5,998 bases of DNA from Promethearchaeota archaeon (GCA_030606095.1 JAUWHC010000187.1:1-5998); one strand, 5' to 3'; counted from the stretch's first letter, positions 1-5,675 are shown. Program-made: numbers and translations. Notes: generated by a model from the letters alone, not told the origin.

Positions 1-201
1 ATTTCCAAATCCAAATTTTTAAGTTTGCTAAAAATACAAGGATACTTTTATTTTAAATAATTCTTTTTTCTTTTATGAATCCTATTGTTATTTTTAAATA
101 AATTTTTATTGAAGAAATTTTATATTTTGGTTGAAAGATTATTTCGTTAAATAAATATTAATTCTAAAAAATAAATTCAAATCTAAAGTTGAGAATATAA
201 T
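1..201. other. AT-rich non-coding leader region before the gelsolin gene
   Basis: No reading frame with coding character is visible on either strand. The stretch is dominated by A/T runs and short T-tracts, as in the other intergenic spacers here. Its right end carries the likely promoter of the gelsolin-like gene. Whatever gene lies to the left of the window does not visibly reach into it. Confidence 0.6.
147..157 (+). promoter_or_regulatory. candidate TATA box of the gelsolin-like gene
   Basis: TTAAATAAATA fits the general archaeal TATA-box pattern and ends 44 bases before the ATG at 202. With a start site about 25 bases downstream of the box centre, the leader would be roughly 20-25 bases. 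A GAG at 191-193 is the only faint Shine-Dalgarno-like element. In DNA this AT-rich such a match is weak evidence, and the assignment rests mainly on position. Confidence 0.3.
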
Positions 202-1125
202 ATGACCGACGTTTACGAAGAATTCATAGTATATGAGCTTGATAATTCAGGAGTACGAAATAGATTAGATATAAAACAAGAAGAGCTTCAAAACCGTTTA
301 AATCCAGAACAGGTGTTTATTATTATTCGGGAAGACCTTAGAAGGATTTACATTTGGAAAGGGTCGAAATCTCCCGTTAGGAAAAGGTTCATAAGTTCCG
401 GTGTAGCTCAAGAATTGCAACGAGAATTGATGGATGATTCTCGTTACCATCGCTGTAAAATCGTATCCGTAGATCAAGGGGACGAATTGGGAGAATTTTT
501 AAACGCATTTAAATTGGAATCTATGAAGGTAACAGAAAGATTACCAGATATGCGCTATGTCCGAAACATCGAACGCGATAGATTATTAGAAGCAGAACGT
601 CAAGCTAAAGCAGGCAAAACTGCAAAAGGAGAAGTAGAGGAGGAGTACTATTCGCCTATCTTAGATGATAAAACCGATAAAGTAGTGATTTCTTCGTTTG
701 CTATTGGAACCCCGCAATTTAAAGGGAAAGAACGTCTTATTAGTCCATCTAAAGTAAAAGGAGCTCTTGGATTATTAGAGGAAGAAAAAGAAAAAATTAA
801 AGAAAAAATATTAAGTATAGAAATTCCGGAAAATTACGAACGCCAAAATTTGATTCTTGGACATTCTTTATACGGTGCTGTTTCTAAAGTAACGGAAGTC
901 TTTGGAAAGAATATTGCAGATATCGCTTGGGAAGAGGTGAAAAAGCTTCCAAAAGGGGTAATGGAATTAGATAACAATTTACTTAGAGTATATTTTGACG
1001 ATAAGAAAGGAATTGTGGAAGCTGTAGAGGTTTTAAAGAAAGTAAACACGCCTTCACAAAATAAAGCTGAAAAACCTGCATCAACTCGAAGAGAACTACC
1101 AAAAATTCCAAGTAACAAAGATTAA
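202..1125 (+). CDS. gelsolin-like domain protein with unassigned C-terminal domain
   Basis: A 307-residue protein. Residues about 36-104 read as one gelsolin-like domain. A hydrophobic strand VFIII is followed by the RIYIWKG signature (W52, G54), an amphipathic helix (about 60-78), a strand CKIVSV, then the DQGDE turn (91-95) and the EFLNAF helix that normally close this fold. Gelsolin family domains bind actin and often calcium. Asgard versions are proposed regulators of the native actin homologue, so a cytoplasmic cytoskeletal role is inferred. Residues about 110-165 are charged linker. Residues about 170-282 form a second alpha/beta-looking region (a charged helix 190-206, then HSLYGAVSKVTEVFG, and a strand LLRVYFDD followed by a helix) that I cannot assign. 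The tail is Lys/Pro-rich. There is no signal peptide or membrane segment. The only plausible start is the ATG used. The gene is monocistronic here, convergent with the next gene. Domain call fairly sure; function inferred. Confidence 0.85.
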   Translation: MTDVYEEFIVYELDNSGVRNRLDIKQEELQNRLNPEQVFIIIREDLRRIYIWKGSKSPVRKRFISSGVAQELQRELMDDSRYHRCKIVSVDQGDELGEFLNAFKLESMKVTERLPDMRYVRNIERDRLLEAERQAKAGKTAKGEVEEEYYSPILDDKTDKVVISSFAIGTPQFKGKERLISPSKVKGALGLLEEEKEKIKEKILSIEIPENYERQNLILGHSLYGAVSKVTEVFGKNIADIAWEEVKKLPKGVMELDNNLLRVYFDDKKGIVEAVEVLKKVNTPSQNKAEKPASTRRELPKIPSNKD

Positions 1126-1198
1126 TATATAAATATAAAAATTAATTTGAACCTAAAGAAAAATAGATTAAATTTTATTTTTGAGCAAGTCATTTACT
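1126..1198. terminator. bidirectional T-rich termination region between convergent genes
   Basis: This 73-base gap separates two converging genes. On the plus strand it contains AATTTTATTTTTGAG (about 1170-1184). On the minus strand, bases 1152-1166 read as a T-rich CTATTTTTCTTTAGG. Archaeal transcription commonly ends at such U-tracts without a strong hairpin, and none is visible. The assignment is positional and compositional only. Confidence 0.4.
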
Positions 1199-1900
1199 TT
1201 ATAAATCGTTAAGATCATCGTTTTGTGGTTCAATTTCTTCAAGCGGACCTTCTTTTTCTATTTCTTCATCTTTTTCTTCTTCTTTTTCGTCATTCAACCC
1301 GTTATTTTCAATTGTGTTAGATTCTTCAATATCTTGTGCCTTAGATTCGCGTTCAAAGTTTTTATCCTTTTTATCGATTTTTTCGGGTTTATTCATCTGT
1401 TTAATTTTTTTTAAACCTTCTATTGCTTCTTTCCGCACGTAAGGGCTTCGATCTTTTAAAGCTTTAGCTAAAACATCAAGAGAGTGCGGGTGGTGTATTT
1501 CGCCTAATTCACTCGCAGCTTCTTTTCGAACTAATTCATGCGCATCGTTTAGTAAAACATAAGCTAAAACGCCTAGAATCTCGTTATCACCGAGTTCTCC
1601 TAAAGTATCCACAGCGTCTTTCCTAACGCCAGGATCAGGGTCAGTTAGTGCTGTATTGGCTAACTCTTTTAGCGTTCTATCTGAATATCCAAGAGGCTGT
1701 ATACCAACTAAATCTATTCCACAGAATTTACAAAAATTGTGTTTAATTTTAATTACTTTCCCACACGCGGGACAAACGCGTTGGTTTTCAAAATCAACTG
1801 ATGGTTTTGTAAACCTTGCTGGACTAGATTCTCGTACTTGCTCTTTATTTACTCTATAAGGGTTTTTATTAGGATCTGGATAATTTGTAGGTTTTCCCAT
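1199..1900 (-). CDS. zinc-ribbon protein with three HEAT-like repeats and acidic tail
   Basis: A 233-residue protein when started at the ATG at 1900. A polar N-terminus (1-40) leads to a zinc ribbon: CPAC at 43-46 and CKFC at 57-60, two CxxC knuckles each followed by Gly or Lys. Three HEAT / PBS-lyase-like repeats follow at about 77-168, spaced near 31 residues. Each carries the pattern D-x-x-x-x-VRK-x-A, with VRK at 92-94, 124-126 and 155-157. The last 60 residues are Lys/Glu/Asp-rich, low in complexity and probably disordered. HEAT repeats are protein-binding scaffolds, and fusion to a zinc ribbon suggests an adaptor in a protein or nucleic-acid complex, but no specific partner can be named. 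An in-frame GTG four codons upstream (1910-1912) would add only MSNT. ATG is preferred because the other clear genes here start with ATG. No membrane segment. Confidence 0.8.
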   Translation of the reverse strand: MGKPTNYPDPNKNPYRVNKEQVRESSPARFTKPSVDFENQRVCPACGKVIKIKHNFCKFCGIDLVGIQPLGYSDRTLKELANTALTDPDPGVRKDAVDTLGELGDNEILGVLAYVLLNDAHELVRKEAASELGEIHHPHSLDVLAKALKDRSPYVRKEAIEGLKKIKQMNKPEKIDKKDKNFERESKAQDIEESNTIENNGLNDEKEEEKDEEIEKEGPLEEIEPQNDDLNDL

Positions 1901-1944
1901 TGTATTACTCACATTTTTTTTTCAATTAATTAATCCTTTTAACT

Positions 1945-1963
1945 TATGATAAATATACTTTTT
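1945..1963 (-). promoter_or_regulatory. candidate promoter of the zinc-ribbon/HEAT gene
   Basis: Read on the minus strand this gives AAAAAGTATATTTATCATA, whose TATATTTA core resembles an archaeal TATA box. It lies about 50 bases before the ATG at 1900, or about 40 before the alternative GTG at 1912. The predicted leader would be about 15-30 bases. Position and composition only. Confidence 0.3.
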
Positions 1964-2154
1964 AACTTTAATTAAGATAATGTAGACCAATTTTTAATAT
2001 AATAGAACTTTTCTTGAGAAAATTTGTAGTTTCAAGTTTATTTATGGCTTTTAGGAGATAATTTTATATGATCTTAAAGAACATTATTTTAATTATACAT
2101 GTTCATAAACTATCGTTTCAATTGAAAATCTTACAATATCATCTCGAATATATT

Positions 2155-2673
2155 CTAATGATCTAATTTTACTTTAATATCTCCTACGCATTTTTTATGA
2201 GAATATAACACGCATTCTCGAATCTTGGGTTTAAGTTCATACTTGATTCCTAATGCATCCAACCAGCAGCATACACGATAGACGACGCCACATTCATAAC
2301 CTTGCTTTACTCCGATCATTTTCATTCCTTCAAACGCGAAACATGTATCCATTTCCCAATGCATTCGGTTATTTTCGGGGAAAGTATATTGAAACTTCAT
2401 AAAGTCTCCCTTTAAAATACTAAAACCGTCATCTATGAATTTTTGAAGTTGCTTACAAGTATTGATCTTCGTATTTTCCATTCCTAAGGCTTTTCGAATT
2501 CTTTGCATTTCTAAGACAGATAAGTTTTTGATAGCTCCTTTATTGAGCTTGTTTGCAGCTTCGATTCCATATTCTTTTACCACATTATAAAACCACGCGC
2601 CATCATGGGTCATCCAACATTTAACAAGAAGTTCCTTTAACTTGTGTTTATCAATTTTATCATATAAGGTCAT
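2155..2673 (-). CDS. DUF6125-like / ATC-hydrolase-like small cysteine-rich protein
   Basis: A 172-residue protein when started at the ATG at 2673. An N-terminal helix precedes MTHDGAWFYNVVKEYGIEAA (21-40), a motif I associate with DUF6125 and with proteins labelled L-2-amino-thiazoline-4-carboxylate hydrolase-like. The C-terminal half matches the same family layout: GYECGV (125-130), RVCCWLDALGI (133-143), then KIREC (150-154) and a final short strand with C162. Eight cysteines (19, 73, 111, 128, 135, 136, 154, 162) are concentrated towards the C-terminus and could bind metal or form a reactive site. Family members occur in anaerobic archaea and bacteria without a firmly known reaction, so no activity is claimed. 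The frame stays open upstream to a TTG at 2748, but that adds a 25-residue hydrophobic stretch of translated AT-rich DNA containing no ATG, and the family normally begins near the helix seen here. Confidence 0.75.
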   Translation of the reverse strand: MTLYDKIDKHKLKELLVKCWMTHDGAWFYNVVKEYGIEAANKLNKGAIKNLSVLEMQRIRKALGMENTKINTCKQLQKFIDDGFSILKGDFMKFQYTFPENNRMHWEMDTCFAFEGMKMIGVKQGYECGVVYRVCCWLDALGIKYELKPKIRECVLYSHKKCVGDIKVKLDH

Positions 2674-2694
2674 ACAATAACCTAAATTTAGTTG

Positions 2695-2706
2695 ACTTAT
2701 ACTTAA
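2695..2706 (-). promoter_or_regulatory. candidate TATA box of the DUF6125-like gene
   Basis: The minus strand reads CTTAAGTATAAG, centred about 27 bases before the ATG at 2673. That spacing suits a leaderless or very short-leader archaeal transcript. It would lie inside the coding region if the upstream TTG at 2748 were the start, which is a further point in favour of the ATG. Weak match. Confidence 0.3.
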
Positions 2707-2812
2707 GCTTAATAAAACGCAATAAAATTTAAAATATTTGAAAAACAACGAGAAGATTCTTTGATGCTAAAATTTCTAAATATTAAAAATCAAGCTTACT
2801 TATCATACAATA

Positions 2813-2823
2813 GATATTTATAA
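2813..2823 (+). promoter_or_regulatory. candidate TATA box of the DUF433/DUF5615 module
   Basis: ATATTTATAAC has a TTTATA core centred about 33 bases before the ATG at 2851. This suggests a start site near 2843 and a leader of fewer than ten bases. A second AT-rich match, CTTAAATATATC at 2832-2843, is too close to the start codon to be the box for this ATG. Confidence 0.35.
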
Positions 2824-2850
2824 CCTATTTACTTAAATATATCATAGAAG

Positions 2851-3093
2851 ATGTCAGATATTATCGAAAGTAATCCCGAGATTCTTGGAGGAAAACCTAT
2901 AATAAAAGGAACAAGAATTCCAGTCTCATTAATTTACGAATTAATAGGTTTGAATTATTCGATAAATCAGATATTAGAAGAGTATCCTCATCTTAATAAA
3001 GAGATAATCTTAACTTTACTTGTAATTGGAAAGGGGGCGAATGAAAACCTCTCAAATATAAACATTGACGACATTATCAGCAAAGAGGTTTGA
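2851..3093 (+). CDS. DUF433 family antitoxin-like protein
   Basis: An 80-residue protein matching the DUF433 domain over nearly its full length. It has the GGKPIIKGTRIPVSLIYELI core (13-32), a short helix after a Gly/Asn turn (SINQILEEYPHLNKEII, 38-53), and the YPHL motif at 45-48. DUF433 proteins are small helix-turn-helix-like proteins that occur almost always beside a PIN-like nuclease and are regarded as its antitoxin. They probably bind both the toxin and the operon promoter. The next gene, starting two bases after this stop, encodes exactly such a partner, so the two form one operon. The stop codon is TGA, which matters for reading the TGA inside the partner. The terminal segment after residue 62 is less conserved. 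Family call confident; role from family context. Confidence 0.9.
   Translation: MSDIIESNPEILGGKPIIKGTRIPVSLIYELIGLNYSINQILEEYPHLNKEIILTLLVIGKGANENLSNINIDDIISKEV
3085..3088 (+). promoter_or_regulatory. Shine-Dalgarno-like GAGG deciding the TTG start of the toxin gene
   Basis: GAGG inside the end of the antitoxin gene lies seven bases before the TTG at 3096, a good ribosome-binding spacing. It supports translational coupling and the TTG-initiated MKFLLDEN start over the overlapping TTG at 3090. Confidence 0.45.
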
Positions 3094-3095
3094 GA

Positions 3096-3449
3096 TTGAA
3101 ATTTCTCCTTGATGAGAATGTTCCTATTTCAATTAAGAAAGTAATTCAAGATAATGGATTTAAAGCCTTTACTTTGCATGATTTCAATATGTTAGGTATT
3201 AAGAATGGGAAGGTTGCTGAACTTGCTTTGAATAATAATGCTATTATCTTGGCATGAGATTCTGATTTTTTAAATCTAAATAGGAATCTTCAAACAAAAA
3301 GTCGTATAGTTTATATTAAAATACATCCAAGAGATCCCGTTAAGCTTAGGAAAATAGTAAATAATTTTTTAAAAAAATACAGTTCTAAATTTAATAATCC
3401 ATTCAAATTAATGATAACTGAGACTGATGAAGTCTATAAGCTCTTTTAG
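3096..3449 (+). pseudogene. DUF5615 PIN-like toxin interrupted by an in-frame TGA
   Basis: From a TTG at 3096 the frame reads MKFLLDENVP, the hallmark N-terminus of DUF5615 / Mut7-C PIN-like nucleases. It continues through LHDFNMLGIKNGKVAELA and NNAIILA, meets TGA at 3255-3257 (codon 54), then resumes without any frame shift as DSDFLNLN and continues to TAG at 3447-3449. Read through, the product is 117 codons, a normal family length. The acidic PIN residues are all present: D6, E7, E42, D55 and D57. The expected RNase toxin is the partner of the DUF433 protein upstream. In relatives the position before DxDF is often Arg or Thr, so AGA or CGA to TGA by one substitution is the simplest origin. 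No ATG start exists before codon 32. Alternatives are a sequencing error, readthrough or recoding. As read, only a 53-residue fragment lacking DSDF would be made, so toxicity is probably lost. Confidence 0.75.
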
Positions 3450-3474
3450 CACTATTTGGATGTATTGATAATTC

Positions 3475-3490
3475 AAAGCCTTAAGGTTTT
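3475..3490 (+). terminator. small hairpin followed by T-rich DNA after the DUF5615 frame
   Basis: AAAGCC / GGTTTT can pair (six pairs including one G-U) around a TTAA loop, 25 bases after the TAG at 3447-3449, and is followed by T-rich sequence. It is weak by itself, and the longer T run at 3559-3568 is a second candidate termination point. Confidence 0.3.
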
Positions 3491-3558
3491 TATATTTCCA
3501 TTTGTAATTTCAAGTTAATAGTAATGGTGTTTTTAATATCTGGTGTTCTTTAACTTTC

Positions 3559-3568
3559 TTTTTTTTTT
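3559..3568 (+). terminator. T10 tract, candidate archaeal terminator
   Basis: Ten consecutive T residues on the plus strand, about 110 bases past the end of the first toxin frame. Archaeal RNA polymerase terminates at such U-tracts. It would insulate the first module from the second. Confidence 0.4.
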
Positions 3569-3718
3569 ATTAAAATAACCCATTTATAATTGAAAATTAC
3601 CCGATTGTATTATTATAACTTGTTCCATCTTTAAAAATGCATCAATTCTAATTTCAAATAATTAAAAAAATATAAAAACATATAATGATTTTTGTATTAT
3701 AATAGAATAATTATTTTA

Positions 3719-3737
3719 TTAAATAATTAAATAATTA
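3719..3737 (+). promoter_or_regulatory. repeated TTAAATAA promoter/operator of the second module
   Basis: Two perfect adjacent copies of TTAAATAA (3719-3726, 3727-3734) followed by TTA. The first copy sits about 32 bases before the ATG at 3754, where a TATA box for a very short leader is expected. Because ribbon-helix-helix antitoxins usually bind short repeats in their own promoter, the doubled box is also a candidate operator. AT-rich background makes chance repetition possible. Confidence 0.35.
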
Positions 3738-3753
3738 GATCATATAAGTAAAC

Positions 3754-4005
3754 ATGACATATACCACAATTTCTATTAAAGATAAGACCAAAAAAGAATT
3801 AAAGAATCTTCTATCAATATACAATGCGAAATCTATGGATGAATTACTAAAATTACTAATAATAGAAGCAAAGAAAAAGAAGATTGACGATTTTGGCATT
3901 GAATTTCAAAAAAAATTAAAAGAAAAGAATTTATCTTTAGAAGATATTATAAAATCTGGAGAAGAAATAAGAGCAAAAATCTTAAAGGAAGAATCTAAGA
4001 AATGA
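3754..4005 (+). CDS. ribbon-helix-helix (VapB-like) antitoxin
   Basis: An 83-residue, Lys-rich protein. Residues about 3-43 fit a ribbon-helix-helix DNA-binding domain: a strand TTISI, a helix DKTKKELKNLLSIYN, a turn, and a second helix SMDELLKLLIIEAKKKK. The C-terminal half (about 44-83) is amphipathic and charged, as expected for the toxin-neutralising arm of VapB-type antitoxins. Its TGA stop overlaps the ATG of the PIN gene as ATGA (4002-4005), the usual coupling in toxin-antitoxin operons. The likely role is to bind and inhibit the PIN toxin and to repress the shared promoter. The subfamily is not recognised with certainty. A 60-base sample (3781-3840) has 16 G/C, clearly lower than the aldolase or gelsolin genes. 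Confidence 0.8.
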   Translation: MTYTTISIKDKTKKELKNLLSIYNAKSMDELLKLLIIEAKKKKIDDFGIEFQKKLKEKNLSLEDIIKSGEEIRAKILKEESKK

Positions 4006-4439
4006 TTCACTTGGTGATAGATACAAACATAGTATATTCAGCCATATATAATAAAAATGGCGTCGAAAGACAACTTCTTAATTGTTTTATTGATAAAAAT
4101 GAATTTCAATTATTTGCACCCGCTATATTTTGGGATGAAATTCTTAGAAATCTTTCAAAAAAATTAAATTTTCAGGAAGAAACTGTGAATTCTATTATTT
4201 CTCAATTTGATATAATTAAAATTTCTCCCAAACAATATGAACCAAAGATTGTTGAGGCTAGAAGTTTAATTTTCCATGAAAATGATGTACCTTTTGTTGC
4301 CTGTGCTCTTTTCTTAAATGCCCCAATTTGGTCAGGAAATGAAACTCATTTTAAAGCTTTAGATAAATCTAAAAAAGTAATCTGGTTTAATTCAAAAAGA
4401 TTAAACAATTTTTTAAAAAAAACAACATCGATAAATTAG
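4002..4439 (+). CDS. PIN-domain (VapC-like) toxin ribonuclease
   Basis: A 145-residue protein with a PIN nuclease domain. The N-terminal strand and first catalytic acid are in LVIDTNIVYSAIY (D7). WDEIL supplies E46. NDVPFVACALFLNAPIW supplies D95, followed by the expected helix and strand. The fourth position lies in SGNETHF, where Glu114 seems to replace the more common Asp. PIN toxins are Mg2+-dependent RNases that cut tRNA, rRNA or mRNA and are held inactive by the upstream antitoxin. The NAPIW-(T/S) layout suggests the archaeal PIN group annotated as putative toxin-antitoxin component rather than classical short VapC. It overlaps the antitoxin by four bases, so translation is probably coupled. 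A 60-base sample (4141-4200) has only 12 G/C, suggesting a foreign origin. The frame is intact, unlike the toxin of the preceding module. Confidence 0.85.
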   Translation: MIHLVIDTNIVYSAIYNKNGVERQLLNCFIDKNEFQLFAPAIFWDEILRNLSKKLNFQEETVNSIISQFDIIKISPKQYEPKIVEARSLIFHENDVPFVACALFLNAPIWSGNETHFKALDKSKKVIWFNSKRLNNFLKKTTSIN

Positions 4440-4442
4440 AAC

Positions 4443-4460
4443 AAAAAACAATAAAAAAAT
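4443..4460 (-). terminator. U-tract terminator after fbaB
   Basis: On the minus strand, starting 18 bases after the aldolase stop codon, there are runs of seven and six T residues (plus-strand A7 at 4453-4459 and A6 at 4443-4448). This is a typical archaeal oligo-U terminator position. The converging PIN gene ends at 4439, just beyond it. Confidence 0.5.
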
Positions 4461-4478
4461 AATTAAATATATATAGAT

Positions 4479-5558
4479 TTAAGCAATAGTGATGTCCTTG
4501 TTTAGATAAACATCTTGCACAGCGTTTAATATCTTAATTCCTTCCGGTGTTGTCTTTTTAAAGGCTTTTCTTCCTAAAATAAGACCCATTCCACCAGATC
4601 TTTTGTTGATTACGGCTGCCTTAACGGCATCGGCAAAATCGTTTCCACCAGATTCTCCACCAGAATTTATTAACCCAACTCTGCCCATGTAGCAATTTGC
4701 TACTTGATATCGGTTCCACTCAAGGGGGTGGTCGGTTGCTAATTTATCGTAAACAAGTTTATCGGTTTTTCCATAATTCAACTCAACGAAACCTCTACTA
4801 GTTGTAGAAATTTTCTGTTTTATAATATCGGCTTCAATAGTTACGCCTAAATGATTAGCTTGACTTTCTAAGTCGTTTGCAGTGTGGTAATCTTTTCCAT
4901 CTTTAATGAATTCTTCTGTATTTCGAAGATAGGTCCATAAAACACAAACAAGTCCAAGTTCGTGAGCGTATTTAAAGGCTTCAGAAGTTTCTTGGATTTG
5001 GCGCCGCGAATTTTGAGAGCCAAAATATATAGTTGAGCCGACTGCCACTGCACCCATATCAAATGCTTGATCTACACTAGCAAACATTGTTTGATCAGAT
5101 AAGTTAGGTTTTGTAAGTAATTCGTTATGATTTATTTTTACTATGAATGGAACTTTGTGCGCATACCTTCTACTAATTGAGCCTAAAACTCCAAGAGTAG
5201 ACGCTACGCCATTAGAACCGCCTTCTATTGCTAGTTTAATAATGTTCTCGGGATCAAAATATCTGGGATTTATGGCAAAACTAGCTGACGCAGTATGTTC
5301 AATGCCTTGATCTACAGGGAGAATAGAGACATATCCCGTACCCGCTAATCTACCACGTTGGTTAAATATTCGTTCCATATTGTTTAATACCATATTATTT
5401 CGATCAGAATGCTCCCACACTCTTTCGATAAAATCTGGGCCTGGTTCGTGAATCATTTCCTTTGGAATTCCAGTGCACGTGTGATTTAGAAGGTTATCCG
5501 CATCTACGCCAAGTAAATTTTTAATTTCATCATAACTCATAGGTTTTTTTTCTGACAT
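4479..5558 (-). CDS. fbaB: class I fructose-bisphosphate aldolase, FbaB (DhnA) type
   Basis: A 359-residue cytosolic enzyme that reversibly cleaves fructose 1,6-bisphosphate to glyceraldehyde 3-phosphate and dihydroxyacetone phosphate in glycolysis/gluconeogenesis. It parallels E. coli FbaB, as I recall it, from end to end: GVDADNLL near the N-terminus, LAGTGY (71-76), SILPVDQG (78-85), RRYAH (130-134), IYFGS (177-181), QANHLG (233-238), ADIIKQK (243-249), LINSGG (296-301), GGMGLILGRKAFKK (322-335) and a terminal NAVQDVYL. K247 in DIIKQK is the probable Schiff-base lysine, by family analogy. SGG and GGMGLILGR form phosphate-binding loops of the TIM barrel. At 359 residues this is the long bacterial-style form, not the roughly 260-280-residue archaeal one, which hints at ancient transfer from bacteria. 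Start: ATG at 5558, with Met7 (codon at 5538-5540) as a possible alternative. It is divergent from a winged-helix gene. Confidence 0.95.
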   Translation of the reverse strand: MSEKKPMSYDEIKNLLGVDADNLLNHTCTGIPKEMIHEPGPDFIERVWEHSDRNNMVLNNMERIFNQRGRLAGTGYVSILPVDQGIEHTASASFAINPRYFDPENIIKLAIEGGSNGVASTLGVLGSISRRYAHKVPFIVKINHNELLTKPNLSDQTMFASVDQAFDMGAVAVGSTIYFGSQNSRRQIQETSEAFKYAHELGLVCVLWTYLRNTEEFIKDGKDYHTANDLESQANHLGVTIEADIIKQKISTTSRGFVELNYGKTDKLVYDKLATDHPLEWNRYQVANCYMGRVGLINSGGESGGNDFADAVKAAVINKRSGGMGLILGRKAFKKTTPEGIKILNAVQDVYLNKDITIA

Positions 5559-5582
5559 AATAATATCAAGATTTTAATTTAG

Positions 5583-5593
5583 TTTTAAATATT
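5583..5593 (-). promoter_or_regulatory. candidate TATA box of fbaB
   Basis: On the minus strand this reads AATATTTAAAA, ending 25 bases before and centred about 30 bases upstream of the ATG at 5558. A start site 25 bases downstream would leave a leader of only a few bases. The element recurs at 13 and 69 bases further upstream because of the repeat structure. Confidence 0.4.
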
Positions 5594-5666
5594 CAACTTA
5601 AATATTAAATGTTTATTGAATATAGAGTAAAAGTTTTTACTTTTAATTTAGTTTTAAATATTCAAC

Positions 5667-5675
5667 TTAAATATT
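5667..5675 (+). promoter_or_regulatory. candidate TATA box of the winged-helix gene
   Basis: TTAAATATT in the second repeat copy is centred about 40 bases before the ATG at 5711, predicting a leader of about 15 bases. A GAGG at 5694-5697, thirteen bases before the ATG, is a possible but distant ribosome-binding site. The first repeat copy has GAGT there. Confidence 0.35.

Larger units (their letters stand above)
3450..3753. other. 304-base AT-rich spacer between two toxin-antitoxin modules
   Basis: No coding frame is apparent on either strand. It contains a small hairpin just after the toxin stop, a ten-base T run at 3559-3568, and the repeated AT-rich promoter of the next module at its right end. 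No remnant of a transposase or of another gene, and no long inverted repeat, is visible. Confidence 0.6.

Noticed and set aside
834..1118. Minus-strand frame of 94 codons opposite the gelsolin gene
   Set aside because: It is a shadow of the real gene: Ser/Phe-rich, with no recognisable domain, fully inside a well-supported coding region.
1223..1414. Plus-strand Phe-rich frame resembling a membrane protein
   Set aside because: It is the complement of the Lys/Glu-rich tail of the zinc-ribbon/HEAT protein. The hydrophobicity is an artefact of that composition.
1656..1859. Plus-strand frame of 67 codons opposite the zinc ribbon
   Set aside because: It overlaps the clear CxxC ribbon and first HEAT repeat on the other strand and shows no family features.
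2674..2748. Upstream TTG extension of the DUF6125-like gene giving a signal-peptide-like hydrophobic N-terminus
   Set aside because: It needs a TTG start in AT-rich DNA that naturally encodes Phe/Leu/Ser/Tyr. The family begins near the downstream ATG, and a TATA-like box falls inside this stretch.
3255..3257. Selenocysteine at the TGA, since some Asgard archaea use selenocysteine
   Set aside because: PIN-like toxins are not known selenoproteins, and I see no convincing SECIS-like stem-loop in the AT-rich sequence after the stop. Kept only as a remote option.
3559..3753. Possible small RNA or CRISPR-like repeats in the long AT-rich spacer
   Set aside because: Only simple A/T runs and one doubled octamer are present. 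There are no regularly spaced repeats and no GC-containing structured element.
4868..5062. Minus-strand frame of 64 codons within fbaB
   Set aside because: It lies in another frame of the aldolase gene, which matches its family along its whole length.
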